64,000 bases of DNA from Pseudomonas faucium (GCF_021602585.1 NZ_BQIP01000002.1:124001-188000); one strand, 5' to 3'. Numbered from the stretch's first letter, positions 44,335-53,602 are shown. Numbers and translations are program-made. The notes: a model not told the origin generated them from the letters alone.

Positions 44335-45462
44335 GTGCTGCCCGCCGCGTTGGCAGCACGCGAAGCCGGCCGGGCGCTGGTGGTGCCCCGGGAGAATGCC
44401 GAGGAGGCAAGCCTGGCGGGCGGGCTGGTGGTGTATGCGGTCGGGCACCTGCTGGAGCTGGTGGCGCACCTGAACGGGCAGGTACCACTGCCGCCCTTTG
44501 CCGCCAATGGCTTGATACTGCAAAGCCAGCCCTACCCGGACCTGAGCGAAGTACAAGGGCAGATCGCCGCCAAGCGCGCCTTGCTTCTGGCTGCGGCCGG
44601 GGCACACAACCTGCTGTTTACCGGCCCTCCGGGCACCGGCAAGACCCTGCTCGCCAGCCGCCTGCCGGGCCTGCTGCCGCCGCTGGATGAGCATGAAGCG
44701 CTGGAGGTGGCGGCCATCCAGTCGGTCAGTGGGCGGGCACCGCTCAACAGCTGGCCGCAGCGGCCCTTTCGCCACCCGCACCACTCGGCGTCGGGCCCCG
44801 CGCTGGTGGGCGGCAGCAGCAGGCCGCAACCCGGTGAAATCACCCTGGCGCACCATGGCGTGCTGTTTCTGGACGAATTGCCGGAGTTCGAACGGCGCGT
44901 ACTGGAAGTGCTGCGCGAACCGCTGGAGTCCGGCGAGATCGTGATCGCCCGGGCGCGGGACAAGGTGCGCTTCCCCGCCCGCTTCCAGCTGGTGGCGGCG
45001 ATGAACCCCTGCCCGTGCGGTTACCTCGGCGACCCTACCGGGCGTTGCCGCTGCAGCACCGAGCAGATCCAGCGCTACCGCAACAAGCTGTCCGGCCCCT
45101 TGCTCGACCGCATCGACCTGCACCTGACCGTGGCCCGTGAAAGCACCACGCTCAACCATCAGCCCAGCGGCGAAACCAGCGCCGCCGTGGCCGCCCGCGT
45201 GGCCACGGCGCGCGAAGTGCAGCAACGCCGCCAAGGCTGTGCCAACGCGTTTCTCGACCTTGAAGGGCTGCGCTGTCACTGCGCCCTGCAGGCCGCCGAC
45301 CAGGCCTGGCTGGAAAATGCCTGCGAGCGCTTGAGCCTGTCCTTGCGCGCAGCGCACCGGCTGCTGAAGGTGGCGCGAACGCTTGCTGATCTGGAGGGAG
45401 CGCCAGCGATTGCCAGGCCGCACCTGGCCGAAGCGCTGCAATACCGCCCTGCAAGCCCCTGA
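44335..45462 (+). pseudogene. yifB: yifB (comM), 3' part, separated by the island
   Basis: The last 375 codons of YifB/ComM. They hold the AAA+ module with Walker A LLFTGPPGTGKTLLASRLPG, the Mg-chelatase motif RPFRHPHHSAS, Walker B VLFLDELPEF, and the arginine-finger region NPCPCGYLGDP, with the C-terminal Mg-chelatase domain. It starts in frame with the 5' part at 14164 (codons VLPAALAAREAG). The first codon is a GTG inside the former coding sequence. Whether a truncated protein is made from it is unknown. Confidence 0.93.
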
Positions 45463-45585
45463 ACTGTCACCCGTGACAGGACGATGTGTCTCCCGGCTGG
45501 CAGATTGTCTGGGCCGGCCGCATTCCCCAGAATTGTGCTCCACACTGTTCTAACGCTGCCCCGGCAGCTCATGGAGTACGAGCCA

Positions 45586-47373
45586 ATGCCACACGAAGGC
45601 AGCCTTCTGCAAACCGCGGTGATCTTCCTGCTCGCCGCTGTCCTCGCCGTGCCCCTGGCCAAACGCCTGCAACTGGGTGCCGTGATCGGCTACCTGCTCG
45701 CCGGCGTGGCCATCGGCCCCCAGGCCCTGGGCCTTATCCGCGACACCGAGAGCGTGGCGCACATCTCCGAACTGGGCGTGGTCCTGCTGCTGTTCATCAT
45801 CGGCCTGGAGCTGTCGCCCAAGCGCCTGTGGCTGATGCGCAGATCGGTGTTCGGCGTCGGCACCGCGCAGGTGCTGCTGACCGGCGCGGTGATCGGCGCC
45901 ATCGCCTGGTTCGGCTTCGGCCAGTCACTGCCGGCCGCCGTGGTGCTGGGCCTGGGCCTGGCGTTGTCGTCCACCGCCCTGGGCCTGCAGAGCCTGGCCG
46001 AGAGCAAGCAGCTGAACGCGCCCCACGGCCGCCTGGCCTTCGCCATCCTGCTGTTCCAGGACATCGCCGCGATTCCACTGATCGCCCTGGTGCCTTTGCT
46101 GGCGGCGAACGGCCCGGACACCAGCCACGGCGACAGCCTGCAGCACGGCCTGAAGGTGTTCGCCAGCATTGCCGTGGTCATCGTCGGCGGCCGCTACCTG
46201 CTGCGCCCGGTGTTCCGTATCGTCGCCCGCACCGGCTTGCCCGAGGTGTCCACCGCCACCGCGCTGCTGGTGGTGATCGGTACTGCATGGCTGATGGAAG
46301 AAGCCGGGGTCTCGATGGCGCTGGGGGCGTTTCTCGCCGGCCTGTTGCTGGCCGACTCGGAATACCGGCATGAGCTGGAGTCGCAGATCGAACCGTTCAA
46401 GGGCCTGCTGCTGGGGCTGTTCTTCATCAGCGTCGGCATGGGCGCCAACTTGCGCCTGTTGCTGGAAATGCCCCTGGTATTGCTGGGCCTGACCCTGCTG
46501 CTGGTGGCGGTCAAGCTGGTGCTGCTGATCGCTATCGGGCGCCTGGCCGGCGGGCTGAACAGCGCCAGTGCGCTGCGCCTGGGCATGGTGCTGGCGGCCG
46601 GTGGCGAATTTGCCTTCGTGGTGTTCAAGCTGGGCAAGGACCAGGGCTTGTTCGACACCCAGACCTACGACCTGCTGTTGATGACCATCACCCTGTCGAT
46701 GGCCATCACACCGCTGCTGATGCTCGGCTGCGCCCGCGCCCTCAAGCGCCCGCAACCGCCGCGTGAAGTGCCCGAGCAGTACAAGGCCATCGACGCCGGC
46801 ACCCCGCGCGTGGTGATCGTCGGCATGGGCCGCATGGGGCAGATCGTGTCGCGCATCCTGCGGGCGCAGAAGATCCCGTTCATTGCCCTGGAAACCTCGG
46901 TGGATGCCATCGAGATGACCCGCATGTTCGAACAGGCGCCGGTGTTCTACGGCGACCCGCTGCGCGCCGAAGTGCTGCATGCGGCCAAGGTCGGCGAGGC
47001 GGAGTATTTCGTGATCACCACCGACGACCCGGAAGTCACCACGCGCACGGCGGAGCGGGTCAAGCGCCTGTACCCGCACCTGAAAGTGCTGGCCCGCGCA
47101 CGCAACCGCCAGCATGTGCACAAGCTGGTGGACGTGGGCGCCGAGCCGATCCGCGAGACGTTCTATTCGAGCCTGGAGATGACCCGCCGGGCACTGGTGG
47201 GCTTGGGATTGAGCCGCGAGCAGGCGGCAGACCGGATCGAGCGCTTTACCCAGCATGACGAGGAAGTACTGGTGGCCCAGGGGCAGGTGCGCAATGACCG
47301 GGCCAAGGTGATGCAGACGGCGAAGGAAGCGCGGCTGGAGTTGGAGCGGTTGTTCGATTCGGATGCGGATTGA
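45586..47373 (+). CDS. KefB/KefC-type potassium/proton antiporter
   Basis: A 595-residue CPA2-family transporter. About 12-13 membrane helices (residues 5-375; GAVIGYLLAGVAIGPQALG, LGVVLLLFIIGLELSPKRLW) are followed by a cytoplasmic RCK/TrkA-N domain (about 400-520) with the nucleotide motif VVIVGMGRMGQIVSRIL. Kef systems release potassium and import protons, often to protect against electrophiles. The start is the ATG at 45586, with GGAG 9 bases upstream. No KefF/KefG-type oxidoreductase gene is adjacent. Confidence 0.9.
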   Translation: MPHEGSLLQTAVIFLLAAVLAVPLAKRLQLGAVIGYLLAGVAIGPQALGLIRDTESVAHISELGVVLLLFIIGLELSPKRLWLMRRSVFGVGTAQVLLTGAVIGAIAWFGFGQSLPAAVVLGLGLALSSTALGLQSLAESKQLNAPHGRLAFAILLFQDIAAIPLIALVPLLAANGPDTSHGDSLQHGLKVFASIAVVIVGGRYLLRPVFRIVARTGLPEVSTATALLVVIGTAWLMEEAGVSMALGAFLAGLLLADSEYRHELESQIEPFKGLLLGLFFISVGMGANLRLLLEMPLVLLGLTLLLVAVKLVLLIAIGRLAGGLNSASALRLGMVLAAGGEFAFVVFKLGKDQGLFDTQTYDLLLMTITLSMAITPLLMLGCARALKRPQPPREVPEQYKAIDAGTPRVVIVGMGRMGQIVSRILRAQKIPFIALETSVDAIEMTRMFEQAPVFYGDPLRAEVLHAAKVGEAEYFVITTDDPEVTTRTAERVKRLYPHLKVLARARNRQHVHKLVDVGAEPIRETFYSSLEMTRRALVGLGLSREQAADRIERFTQHDEEVLVAQGQVRNDRAKVMQTAKEARLELERLFDSDAD

Positions 47374-47376
47374 GTG

Positions 47377-47661
47377 TCAGGCAAACACCAGCCGCACGAT
47401 CTGAGGATGTTCACGGTGGGCGGCCTGCCAGAGATCGTACGCCGCCTGCTCGGCAAGGTACTGCCGAGCTTCGCCGAGGCCCGCCAGCTCAAGGCGATAA
47501 GCCAGATCAGCGGATATCGCGGCACGCCCATTGAGTACAGTGGACAGCTGCCCTCGCGAGTAACCTAAGTGACGCGCCAGCCCCGAGACACTCATGCCGA
47601 TAGCAGGCAAGACATCTTCGCGCAAAGACTCGCCGGGATGAGGAGGGTTGTACATAGGCAT
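47377..47661 (-). CDS. higA: HigA-type antitoxin
   Basis: A 94-residue XRE protein of the HigA/VapI group, starting MPMYNPPHPGESLREDVLPA with the HTH SVSGLARHLGYSRGQLSTVLNG. It neutralises the HigB toxin and represses the pair's promoter. The toxin gene is directly upstream (13 bases), the toxin-first order typical of higBA. Confidence 0.92.
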   Translation of the reverse strand: MPMYNPPHPGESLREDVLPAIGMSVSGLARHLGYSRGQLSTVLNGRAAISADLAYRLELAGLGEARQYLAEQAAYDLWQAAHREHPQIVRLVFA

Positions 47662-47674
47662 GGTTTTCAGTTTC

Positions 47675-47953
47675 CTAGTGGTAGTCCAGATAGTCGACAA
47701 GCTCCACGTCAGTACCCACGAAGCGGAACACCAGACGCCAATTGCCCGAAACATTCACTGCCCAGAATCCATCCAGCCTGCCCCGCAGCAAATGCAGCCG
47801 ATATCCGGGACGATCAAGGTTTGAAGGCGTTTGCGCCACCTCTAGCGATGCGAGCAGCCTTCGCAAACGGGCAACATGATCCGCGCGCACTCCAGATGCA
47901 TCTCCTCGCTGATGAAGAAGCCTCAGGCCCTTGTGCCTGAAAGTCTTGATCAT
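47675..47953 (-). CDS. higB: HigB-type mRNA interferase toxin
   Basis: A 92-residue RelE-superfamily toxin with HigB features: MIKTFRHKGLRLLH, the Leu-rich helix ARLRRLLASLEVA, and GFWAVNVSGNWRLVFRF..DVELVDYLDYH. It cuts mRNA on the ribosome when free of HigA. The start at 47953 is chosen over an upstream in-frame ATG because it matches the family N-terminus exactly. The pair lies outside the island. Confidence 0.92.
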   Translation of the reverse strand: MIKTFRHKGLRLLHQRGDASGVRADHVARLRRLLASLEVAQTPSNLDRPGYRLHLLRGRLDGFWAVNVSGNWRLVFRFVGTDVELVDYLDYH

Positions 47954-48170
47954 CGATGACTGAGTGTAAGGCCATGCCTTACACACTGCAACTGGGCTAA
48001 TGAATGCCGCATACCTTGCTCCTGAAAAATTTCCGGGTTGACCAGTCTGTTCTCAGGAATTTGATTGTGCGCGGTGACGTCGTCCGCTAACTCCGTGGGA
48101 TTTTTCTCAAAGTTCGTGCAGCTCAAAGGCCACACTGAAATCCGTGAATCGGCTACCTCGAGCAAAGACT

Positions 48171-48235
48171 AAAATCACCACCTTTGCTGCGGTAGACTGC
48201 GAAAATTGCCTTTCGCGTTCCGTCCGGAGAACGAT
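48171..48235. promoter_or_regulatory. Copy A of a duplicated promoter sequence (before lysR)
   Basis: This 65-base stretch beginning AAAATCACCACCTTTG is repeated with the same spacing at 52531-52595. The core GCGGTAGACTGCGAAAAT is identical. It ends just before the lysR start. Confidence 0.75.
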
Positions 48236-48237
48236 CA

Positions 48238-49149
48238 GTGGAAGATTTGAACTCCCTCTACTACTTCACCCAAGTCGTCGAACATGGCGGCTTCGCCCCC
48301 GCCGGGCGGGCGCTGGACATGCCGAAGTCAAAGCTCAGCCGGCGTATCGCCGACCTCGAGGAGCGCCTCGGCGTGCGCCTGCTGCATCGCACCAGCCGGC
48401 ACTGCTCGCTGACCGAGATCGGCCAGGCCTACTACAACCGCTGCCTGGCCATGCGCGTGGAAGCCGAGGGCGCGGCGGAGATCATCGAGCGCAACCGCAG
48501 CGAACCCCGCGGCCTGGTGCGCATCAGTTGCCCGACCACCCTGCTCAATGCCTGGGTCGGGCCGATGCTGACCCGCTACATGCTCAAGTACCCGCAGGTG
48601 GAACTGTTCATCGAGAGCACCAACCGCCGGGTCGACCTGCTGCACGAGGGCTTCGACCTGGCGCTGCGGGTGCGCTTCCCGCCGCTGGAGAACACCGACA
48701 TGGTGATGAAGGTGCTGAGCAACAGCACCCAGTGCCTGGTGGGCCACCCGCAGTACCTCGAGCAACTGCCGGCAGGCTTCGACCCGCAACTGCTCGGCAC
48801 CTTGCCCAGCGTGCATTGGGGCAGCGCCCAGCGTGAATACCAGTGGGAGTTGTTCCAGGGCGAGGGAAGCGGCAGCAGCATCGTGATCCCGCATACGCCG
48901 CGCATGGTCACCGATGACCTGTTCGCGCTGCGCCATTTCGTGGTGGCCGGGGTTGGCATTGCGCACTTGCCGCGCGTGGCGGTGCGCGAGGACCTGGCCG
49001 AAGGCAGGCTGGTGGAGTTGTTGCCGCAGTGGCATCCGCGCTGCGGCATCGTGCATGCGATCTTCCCGTCGCGGCGCGGGTTGCTGCCGTCGGTGCGCGC
49101 GCTGATCGATCACCTGGCCGAGGAGTTCGCGGTCAGCGACATGGCGTGA
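48238..49149 (+). CDS. LysR-type transcriptional regulator
   Basis: A 303-residue LysR protein of the CrgA/DmlR-like branch. The HTH covers residues 5-60 (YYFTQVVEHGGFAPAGRALDMPKSKLSRRIADLEERLG), followed by a substrate domain from about residue 90 (GLVRISCPTTLLNAWV). The GTG start lies 10 bases after GGAG. Its promoter sequence recurs in front of the isochorismatase-like gene, so it likely controls itself and the 52464-49270 unit, which is encoded next to it on the opposite strand. Confidence 0.9.
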   Translation: MEDLNSLYYFTQVVEHGGFAPAGRALDMPKSKLSRRIADLEERLGVRLLHRTSRHCSLTEIGQAYYNRCLAMRVEAEGAAEIIERNRSEPRGLVRISCPTTLLNAWVGPMLTRYMLKYPQVELFIESTNRRVDLLHEGFDLALRVRFPPLENTDMVMKVLSNSTQCLVGHPQYLEQLPAGFDPQLLGTLPSVHWGSAQREYQWELFQGEGSGSSIVIPHTPRMVTDDLFALRHFVVAGVGIAHLPRVAVREDLAEGRLVELLPQWHPRCGIVHAIFPSRRGLLPSVRALIDHLAEEFAVSDMA

Positions 49150-49158
49150 ATGCACCAT

Positions 49159-49252
49159 GGCCCCATCGCTGGCAAGCCAGCTCCCACAGGTAATGCACTG
49201 TCCCTGAGTGCAGCGCGGTACCTGTGGGAACTGGCTTGCCAGCGATGGGGCC
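49159..49252. repeat. REP pair (inverted)
   Basis: Two REP units (49159-49190 and 49221-49252) face each other between the convergent lysR and amidohydrolase genes. The outer sequence GGCCCCATCGCTGGCAAGCC is mirrored at the right end. It may act as a bidirectional transcription barrier. Confidence 0.85.
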
Positions 49253-49269
49253 AGCAGGATCACCTCACT

Positions 49270-51111
49270 TCAAAACGCGAAGCACGAACACCCCAGCGCC
49301 CCCCAGAACCCCTGGAAGTCATTCACCGGCACACTCGACTGCCGCGCCTTGTCATGGCTGTGCGCATGCACCCCGCAAGGCCCGCTGCACTGGTGCACGG
49401 CCGCCGCCAGTGACGGCGCACCCGCACGCCAGTGCCCCGGCACCTTGGCCACCGGCGACCACTCCGGCAGCACCGGCATCGGCGCCGGGCCAAGCTTGTC
49501 GAATTCGGCGGCGCCATACACCACCTTGCCATCGACGATGGTCAGCACCGACTCGATGCCCTTGATCGCCTCTTCCTCGACACTGAAGAAGTCCAGCGAC
49601 AGCGCCGCCAGGTCCGCCAGCTGGCCAACCTTGAGCTGGCCTTTCTTGCCCTGCTCGCTGGAGAACCACGCACTGCCCTGGGTGAACAGCTGCAGCGCGG
49701 TGTCACGGCCCAGGCCCTCCGGATACAGCTCCATGCCGCCGACGGTCTTGCCACTGACCATCCAGTACAGCGACGTCCATGGGTTGTAGCTAGAAACCCG
49801 CGTGGCGTCGGTACCGGCGCCAACCGGCACGCCCATCTCGAGCATGCGCTTGATCGGCGGGGTGTGCTCGGCGGCCTTGGCGCCATAGCGATCGACGAAG
49901 TACTCACCCTGGAATGCCATGCGGTCCTGGACGGCGATGCCGCCGCCCAGCGCCCGCACGCGTTCGATGTTCTGCGGGGTGATGGTTTCGGCGTGGTCGA
50001 AGAACCACGGCAGGCCATTGAACGGGATGTCGCGGTTGACCTTCTCGAACACGTCGAGCATGCGCGAGATCGATTCGTTGTAGGTGGCGTGCAGGCGGAA
50101 CGGCCAGCGCTGCTCGACCAGGTGGCGGACCACCGGCTCCAGCTCTTCTTCCATGGTTTGCGGCAGGTCCGGGCGCGGTTCGAGGAAGTCCTCGAAGTCG
50201 GCGGCGGAGAACACCAGCATTTCACCGGCGCCGTTGTGGCGCAGGAAGTCGGTGCCGCTGTGCAGCTTGACGCTGGAGGTCCACTTGCGGAAATCGTCCA
50301 GCTCTTCCTTGGGTTTTTGCGTGAACAGGTTGTAGGCGATGCGCACGGTCAGCTGGCCGTTGTCGGCCAATTCCTGGATCACCTGGTAGTCATCGGGGAA
50401 GTTCTGGTAACCGCCGCCGGCATCGATGGCGCTGGTCAGGCCCAGGCGGTTGAGCTCTCGCATGAACTGGCGGGTCGAGTTGACCTGGTACTCCAGCGGC
50501 AGCTTCGGCCCCTTGGCCAGCGTGGCGTAGAGAATCGCCGCGTTGGGCCGTGCGATGAGCATGCCGGTCGGGTTGCCGAACTTGTCACGCTGGATTTCCC
50601 CGCCCGGCGGGTTGGGCGTGGCCTTGTCGTAGCCCACCGCCTTGAGCGCGGCGCGGTTGAGCAGCGCGCGGTCGTACAGATGCAGCAGGAACACCGGGGT
50701 ATCGGGGGCGGCCTGGTTGATTTCTTCCAGGGTCGGCATGCGTTTTTCGGCGAACTGGAATTCGTTCCAGCCACCCACCACACGGACCCATTGCGGAGAG
50801 GGCGTGCGCGCCGCCTGGTCCTTGAGCATGCGCATGGCATCGGCTACCGAGGGCACGCCTTCCCAGCGCAGCTCCAGGTTGTAGTTCAGGCCGCCGCGGA
50901 TCAGGTGCAGGTGCGAGTCGTTCAGGCCCGGGATCACCGTGCGCTGCTTGAGGTCGATGACCTGCGTGCCAGCGCCCTTGTGGGCCATGGCCACAGCGTC
51001 GGCGCCCACGGCAATGAAGCGGCCATCCTTGATGGCGACAGCGCTGGCGGTGGGCTGCTCACGGTCCACCGTGTGCAGCTTGCCATTGAACAGGATCAGG
51101 TCGGCAATCAT
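49270..51111 (-). CDS. YtcJ-type amidohydrolase
   Basis: A 613-residue metal-dependent hydrolase of the amidohydrolase superfamily (amidohydro_3). The metal motif HLHLIRGG follows VIPGLNDS (about residues 63-74). Further metal positions lie in RLHATYNES and FDHAETI, and an Asp in GAGTDATRVSSYNPW. The substrate is unknown; relatives hydrolyse N-acyl or formamide-type bonds. The ATG at 51111 is preceded by a perfect AAGGAGG. It is the last gene of the minus-strand unit that starts with the isochorismatase-like gene. Confidence 0.88.
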   Translation of the reverse strand: MIADLILFNGKLHTVDREQPTASAVAIKDGRFIAVGADAVAMAHKGAGTQVIDLKQRTVIPGLNDSHLHLIRGGLNYNLELRWEGVPSVADAMRMLKDQAARTPSPQWVRVVGGWNEFQFAEKRMPTLEEINQAAPDTPVFLLHLYDRALLNRAALKAVGYDKATPNPPGGEIQRDKFGNPTGMLIARPNAAILYATLAKGPKLPLEYQVNSTRQFMRELNRLGLTSAIDAGGGYQNFPDDYQVIQELADNGQLTVRIAYNLFTQKPKEELDDFRKWTSSVKLHSGTDFLRHNGAGEMLVFSAADFEDFLEPRPDLPQTMEEELEPVVRHLVEQRWPFRLHATYNESISRMLDVFEKVNRDIPFNGLPWFFDHAETITPQNIERVRALGGGIAVQDRMAFQGEYFVDRYGAKAAEHTPPIKRMLEMGVPVGAGTDATRVSSYNPWTSLYWMVSGKTVGGMELYPEGLGRDTALQLFTQGSAWFSSEQGKKGQLKVGQLADLAALSLDFFSVEEEAIKGIESVLTIVDGKVVYGAAEFDKLGPAPMPVLPEWSPVAKVPGHWRAGAPSLAAAVHQCSGPCGVHAHSHDKARQSSVPVNDFQGFWGALGCSCFAF

Positions 51112-51186
51112 GGAACCTCCTTGGAGCGATGCAGGATGGTTGGGGTTGTTCAAGCCTAGCAACCGCCAGCGCTGGTGCTGGCTGGC

Positions 51187-51753
51187 TCAGCCGCGCAGCC
51201 AGTTGGCGCAGCGGCGGGTGACCCAGGGCATGATGTAGAACACCACGGGCAGAATGATGAACAGGTTGACGATCAGGTTGCCGAGGATCCCCCAGCCCAG
51301 CTGCGGGAAGCGCGCGAACAGCGGCGCCAGCAGTTGCGGCACGATAAGGGTCATCGGGCAGATCACCAGGTAGGTCAGCAGCGCCTGCTTCCAGCGCGGC
51401 GGCTGCGGGGCCCGAGTGCTCGGCGGGGTGAACCAGAACTCCGGGTCTTCATGCACCTGGGGGTTGTCGCCGCCTTCGAGCAGCGGCAGCACTTCGCTGA
51501 CCAGCGCCTGGCGCTCGGCCGAGTTGAGCCAGGCCTGCAGCAGGCTGGCATCGGCGAAGCGCACCACGGTGGTGAAGTGCAGCCCATCGCCATCCGGGCG
51601 GATCACGTTGACGTCCAGGTGCCCCGGCTGTTGCCGCGCGGTGCTGACGGTGCGCTTGAGCCAGGCTTCATAGCTCGCCAGCGCCGGGGCGCGGACTTTG
51701 TGCTGGATCACCAGCGTCACCACGTTGCGGTTGTCTTGGCCTGAAGTGTTCAT
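51187..51753 (-). CDS. Antibiotic-biosynthesis-monooxygenase-domain membrane protein
   Basis: A 188-residue protein with an N-terminal ABM ferredoxin-like domain (residues 10-95, VTLVIQHKVRAPALASYEAWL). Two predicted membrane helices follow (LLTYLVICPMTLIVPQLLAPL and GILGNLIVNLFIILPVVFYIM, about 123-175). This fusion type is common in Pseudomonas, but its role is not known. It sits between the isochorismatase-like and amidohydrolase genes on the same strand, probably in one transcript. Confidence 0.85.
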   Translation of the reverse strand: MNTSGQDNRNVVTLVIQHKVRAPALASYEAWLKRTVSTARQQPGHLDVNVIRPDGDGLHFTTVVRFADASLLQAWLNSAERQALVSEVLPLLEGGDNPQVHEDPEFWFTPPSTRAPQPPRWKQALLTYLVICPMTLIVPQLLAPLFARFPQLGWGILGNLIVNLFIILPVVFYIMPWVTRRCANWLRG

Positions 51754-51834
51754 CGGCGTTCCTTGGGATGAGCGAGGGGTTGGCGGGCGCTGCCGCGCGT
51801 GCCGGGCACCGTTGCGGGTGCCCGGCAGGGCCGC

Positions 51835-52464
51835 TTACTTGCCGGCGTTGAAGGCGTTGTAGCTGGTGATCAGGTTGCGGTAGTCCGGGATGTGGTTGGA
51901 GCACAGCGCGGCCAGGCCTTCGATGTCGTTGCGCCAGTCGCGGTGCAGCTCACAGGCTACGCCGAACCAGGTCATCATCTGCGCACCGGCCTGGGTCATG
52001 CGGTTGTGGGCCGCATCGCGGGTCATGGCGTTGAAGGTGCCGGAGGCATCGGCGACCACGAACACTTCGAACTCTTCTTCCAGCGCGGCCAGCGCCGGGA
52101 ACGCCACGCACACCTCGGTCACGACACCGGCGATGATCAGCTGCTTCTTGCCGGTGGCCTTCACGGCCTTGACGAAGTCTTCGTTGTCCCAGGCATTGAT
52201 CTGGCCTGGGCGAGCGATGTACGGGGCATCCGGGAACAGCGCTTTGAGCTCGGGCATCAGCGGGCCGTTGGGGCCTTGCTCGAAGCTGGTAGTAAGGATG
52301 GTCGGCAGGTTGAAGAACTTGGCCAGGTCGGCCAGGGCCAGCACGTTGTTCTTGAACGCGTCCGGCTCGATGTCGCGAACCAGGGACAGCAGGCCGGCCT
52401 GGTGGTCGACCAGCAGCACGGCGGCGTCATCTTTGTTCAGGCGGTTGTATTTGAACGAGGTCAT
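51835..52464 (-). CDS. YcaC-like isochorismatase-family hydrolase
   Basis: A 209-residue cysteine hydrolase. The triad is visible: Asp in VLLVDHQAGL (about residue 20), Lys in the VKAVKATGKKQLI region, and Cys in AGVVTEVCVAF. The sequence RPGQINAWDNEDFVKAV is typical of YcaC. Its real substrate is unknown. It begins the minus-strand unit and has copy B of the LysR-promoter sequence 67 bases upstream. Confidence 0.9.
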   Translation of the reverse strand: MTSFKYNRLNKDDAAVLLVDHQAGLLSLVRDIEPDAFKNNVLALADLAKFFNLPTILTTSFEQGPNGPLMPELKALFPDAPYIARPGQINAWDNEDFVKAVKATGKKQLIIAGVVTEVCVAFPALAALEEEFEVFVVADASGTFNAMTRDAAHNRMTQAGAQMMTWFGVACELHRDWRNDIEGLAALCSNHIPDYRNLITSYNAFNAGK

Positions 52465-52530
52465 GGCGGTGCTCCTTGAGGTGGTGATTCAGTGTGTGTG
52501 TTGGGTGTTTCGCGTTGATGGACACACATT

Positions 52531-52595
52531 AAAATCATCACCTTTGAAGCGGTAGACTGCGAAAATCGGCCTTAGCGTTCTATTTTGTGAACGAT
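52531..52595. promoter_or_regulatory. Copy B of the duplicated promoter sequence (before the ycaC-like gene)
   Basis: It begins AAAATCATCACCTTTGAAGC and contains the 18-base core GCGGTAGACTGCGAAAAT identical to copy A at 48171. It is a likely binding site of the LysR protein encoded at 48238. Confidence 0.7.
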
Positions 52596-52645
52596 GCCTC
52601 GCACCCCTTTTCAAAGACAGCCGCCTGGGCCCCCACACCATCAAG

Positions 52646-52667
52646 GGAAGTTAAATATTTAACTTCC
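52646..52667. promoter_or_regulatory. Perfect 22-base palindrome upstream of the toxR-like gene
   Basis: The half-site GGAAGTTAAAT (52646-52656) is followed directly by its reverse complement. No T tract follows, so it is an operator candidate rather than a terminator. It lies 144 bases before the regulator start. Confidence 0.65.
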
Positions 52668-52810
52668 GCAACTTTGTTTCCACATTGAAATAATTAACCA
52701 CCACTAGCTTATTCACCTAAACCTTCCGTCACAAGTGCACCCTGTCGACTTGCACCGTTAATTATCGCCCCTATAATGGCCGGCAATTTTCACAACGCGC
52801 GATGTGATAC

Positions 52811-53602
52811 ATGAGCCACTATTTTCGATTAAAAAATAGCGCCCTTGTGGAGTTTGATCCTGATCAATACACGCTATCGATAAAACCTCTACACACCCCG
52901 CCAGAAGAAATAACCCTGGCCCGCGCAGACGCTCGAATACTCGAACTGCTGCTGCTCGAACCCGGGGAAATCTGCTCGCGCGAGGCCATCATGGCCTTCG
53001 CCTGGGATGATCGGGTGGTCTCGGCCGGCAGCCTCAACCAGTCCATCTTCACCCTGCGCAACATCCTTGGCGACAGCAAGGACCACGACCTGCTGGTCAC
53101 CGTGCCGCGCCGTGGCTATCGCTTCAACAGCGATCACCTGCTGTGCCCCGACGACGCTGCCGCCGAGCCGGCCTGCGAGCCAACGCCTGCCCAGGGCCCT
53201 GCGAGCACACCCCCACCGGCTCGCAGGCAGCGCCTGAGCAAGCCGCTGCGCCTGGGTTATCTGGCAGTGGCACTGTTTGCGCTGTTTACCCTGTGGCAAC
53301 TGTATAGCGGTTACAAGCCCACCCATGATCTGCATGTGATAACCATTCTGACCGAAGGTGAACTCTCAATCACCGCCGTCGGCAAAAGCAAACAGGATGT
53401 CGACGCACTCAAGGCCGATATCTTGAGTTCGGGTATTACTACCCAGCCGCTATTAGGCGAACTGTTTATCAGCCGTACCGGCTCGCGCACCAATCTTTCC
53501 TGCATTCAAAAATCCGGGGACGCCTACAACCTGGAATTTTCCTATCGCGAGGAGCGGCTCATCAGCATGATCAACCAGTGCCTGGGGGTTAAAGATGAAT
53601 AA
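52811..53602 (+). CDS. ToxR/CadC-like membrane-bound transcription regulator
   Basis: A 263-residue inner-membrane regulator. The N-terminal winged helix (residues 30-108; REAIMAFAWDDRVVSAGSLNQSIFTLRNILG, TVPRRGYRF) is followed by a Pro/Ala-rich linker, one membrane helix (about 147-168) and a periplasmic domain of about 95 residues. The periplasmic part has just two cysteines (C231 and C257), which could form a disulfide as in ToxR. Its stop overlaps the next gene by 8 bases, which suggests a ToxR-ToxS-like pair. The signal sensed is unknown. Confidence 0.85.
   Translation: MSHYFRLKNSALVEFDPDQYTLSIKPLHTPPEEITLARADARILELLLLEPGEICSREAIMAFAWDDRVVSAGSLNQSIFTLRNILGDSKDHDLLVTVPRRGYRFNSDHLLCPDDAAAEPACEPTPAQGPASTPPPARRQRLSKPLRLGYLAVALFALFTLWQLYSGYKPTHDLHVITILTEGELSITAVGKSKQDVDALKADILSSGITTQPLLGELFISRTGSRTNLSCIQKSGDAYNLEFSYREERLISMINQCLGVKDE

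Larger units (their letters stand above)
52465..52810. other. Divergent region between ycaC-like and toxR-like genes
   Basis: This 346-base gap without a gene holds copy B of the duplicated promoter sequence (52531-52595) and a perfect 22-base palindrome (52646-52667). The rest is AT-rich and probably includes the promoter of the rightward regulator gene. Confidence 0.65.

Noticed and set aside
45925-47256. A 443-codon minus-strand frame opposite the Kef antiporter
   Set aside because: It is rich in Gln and His and without any domain; the sense strand encodes a clear transporter.
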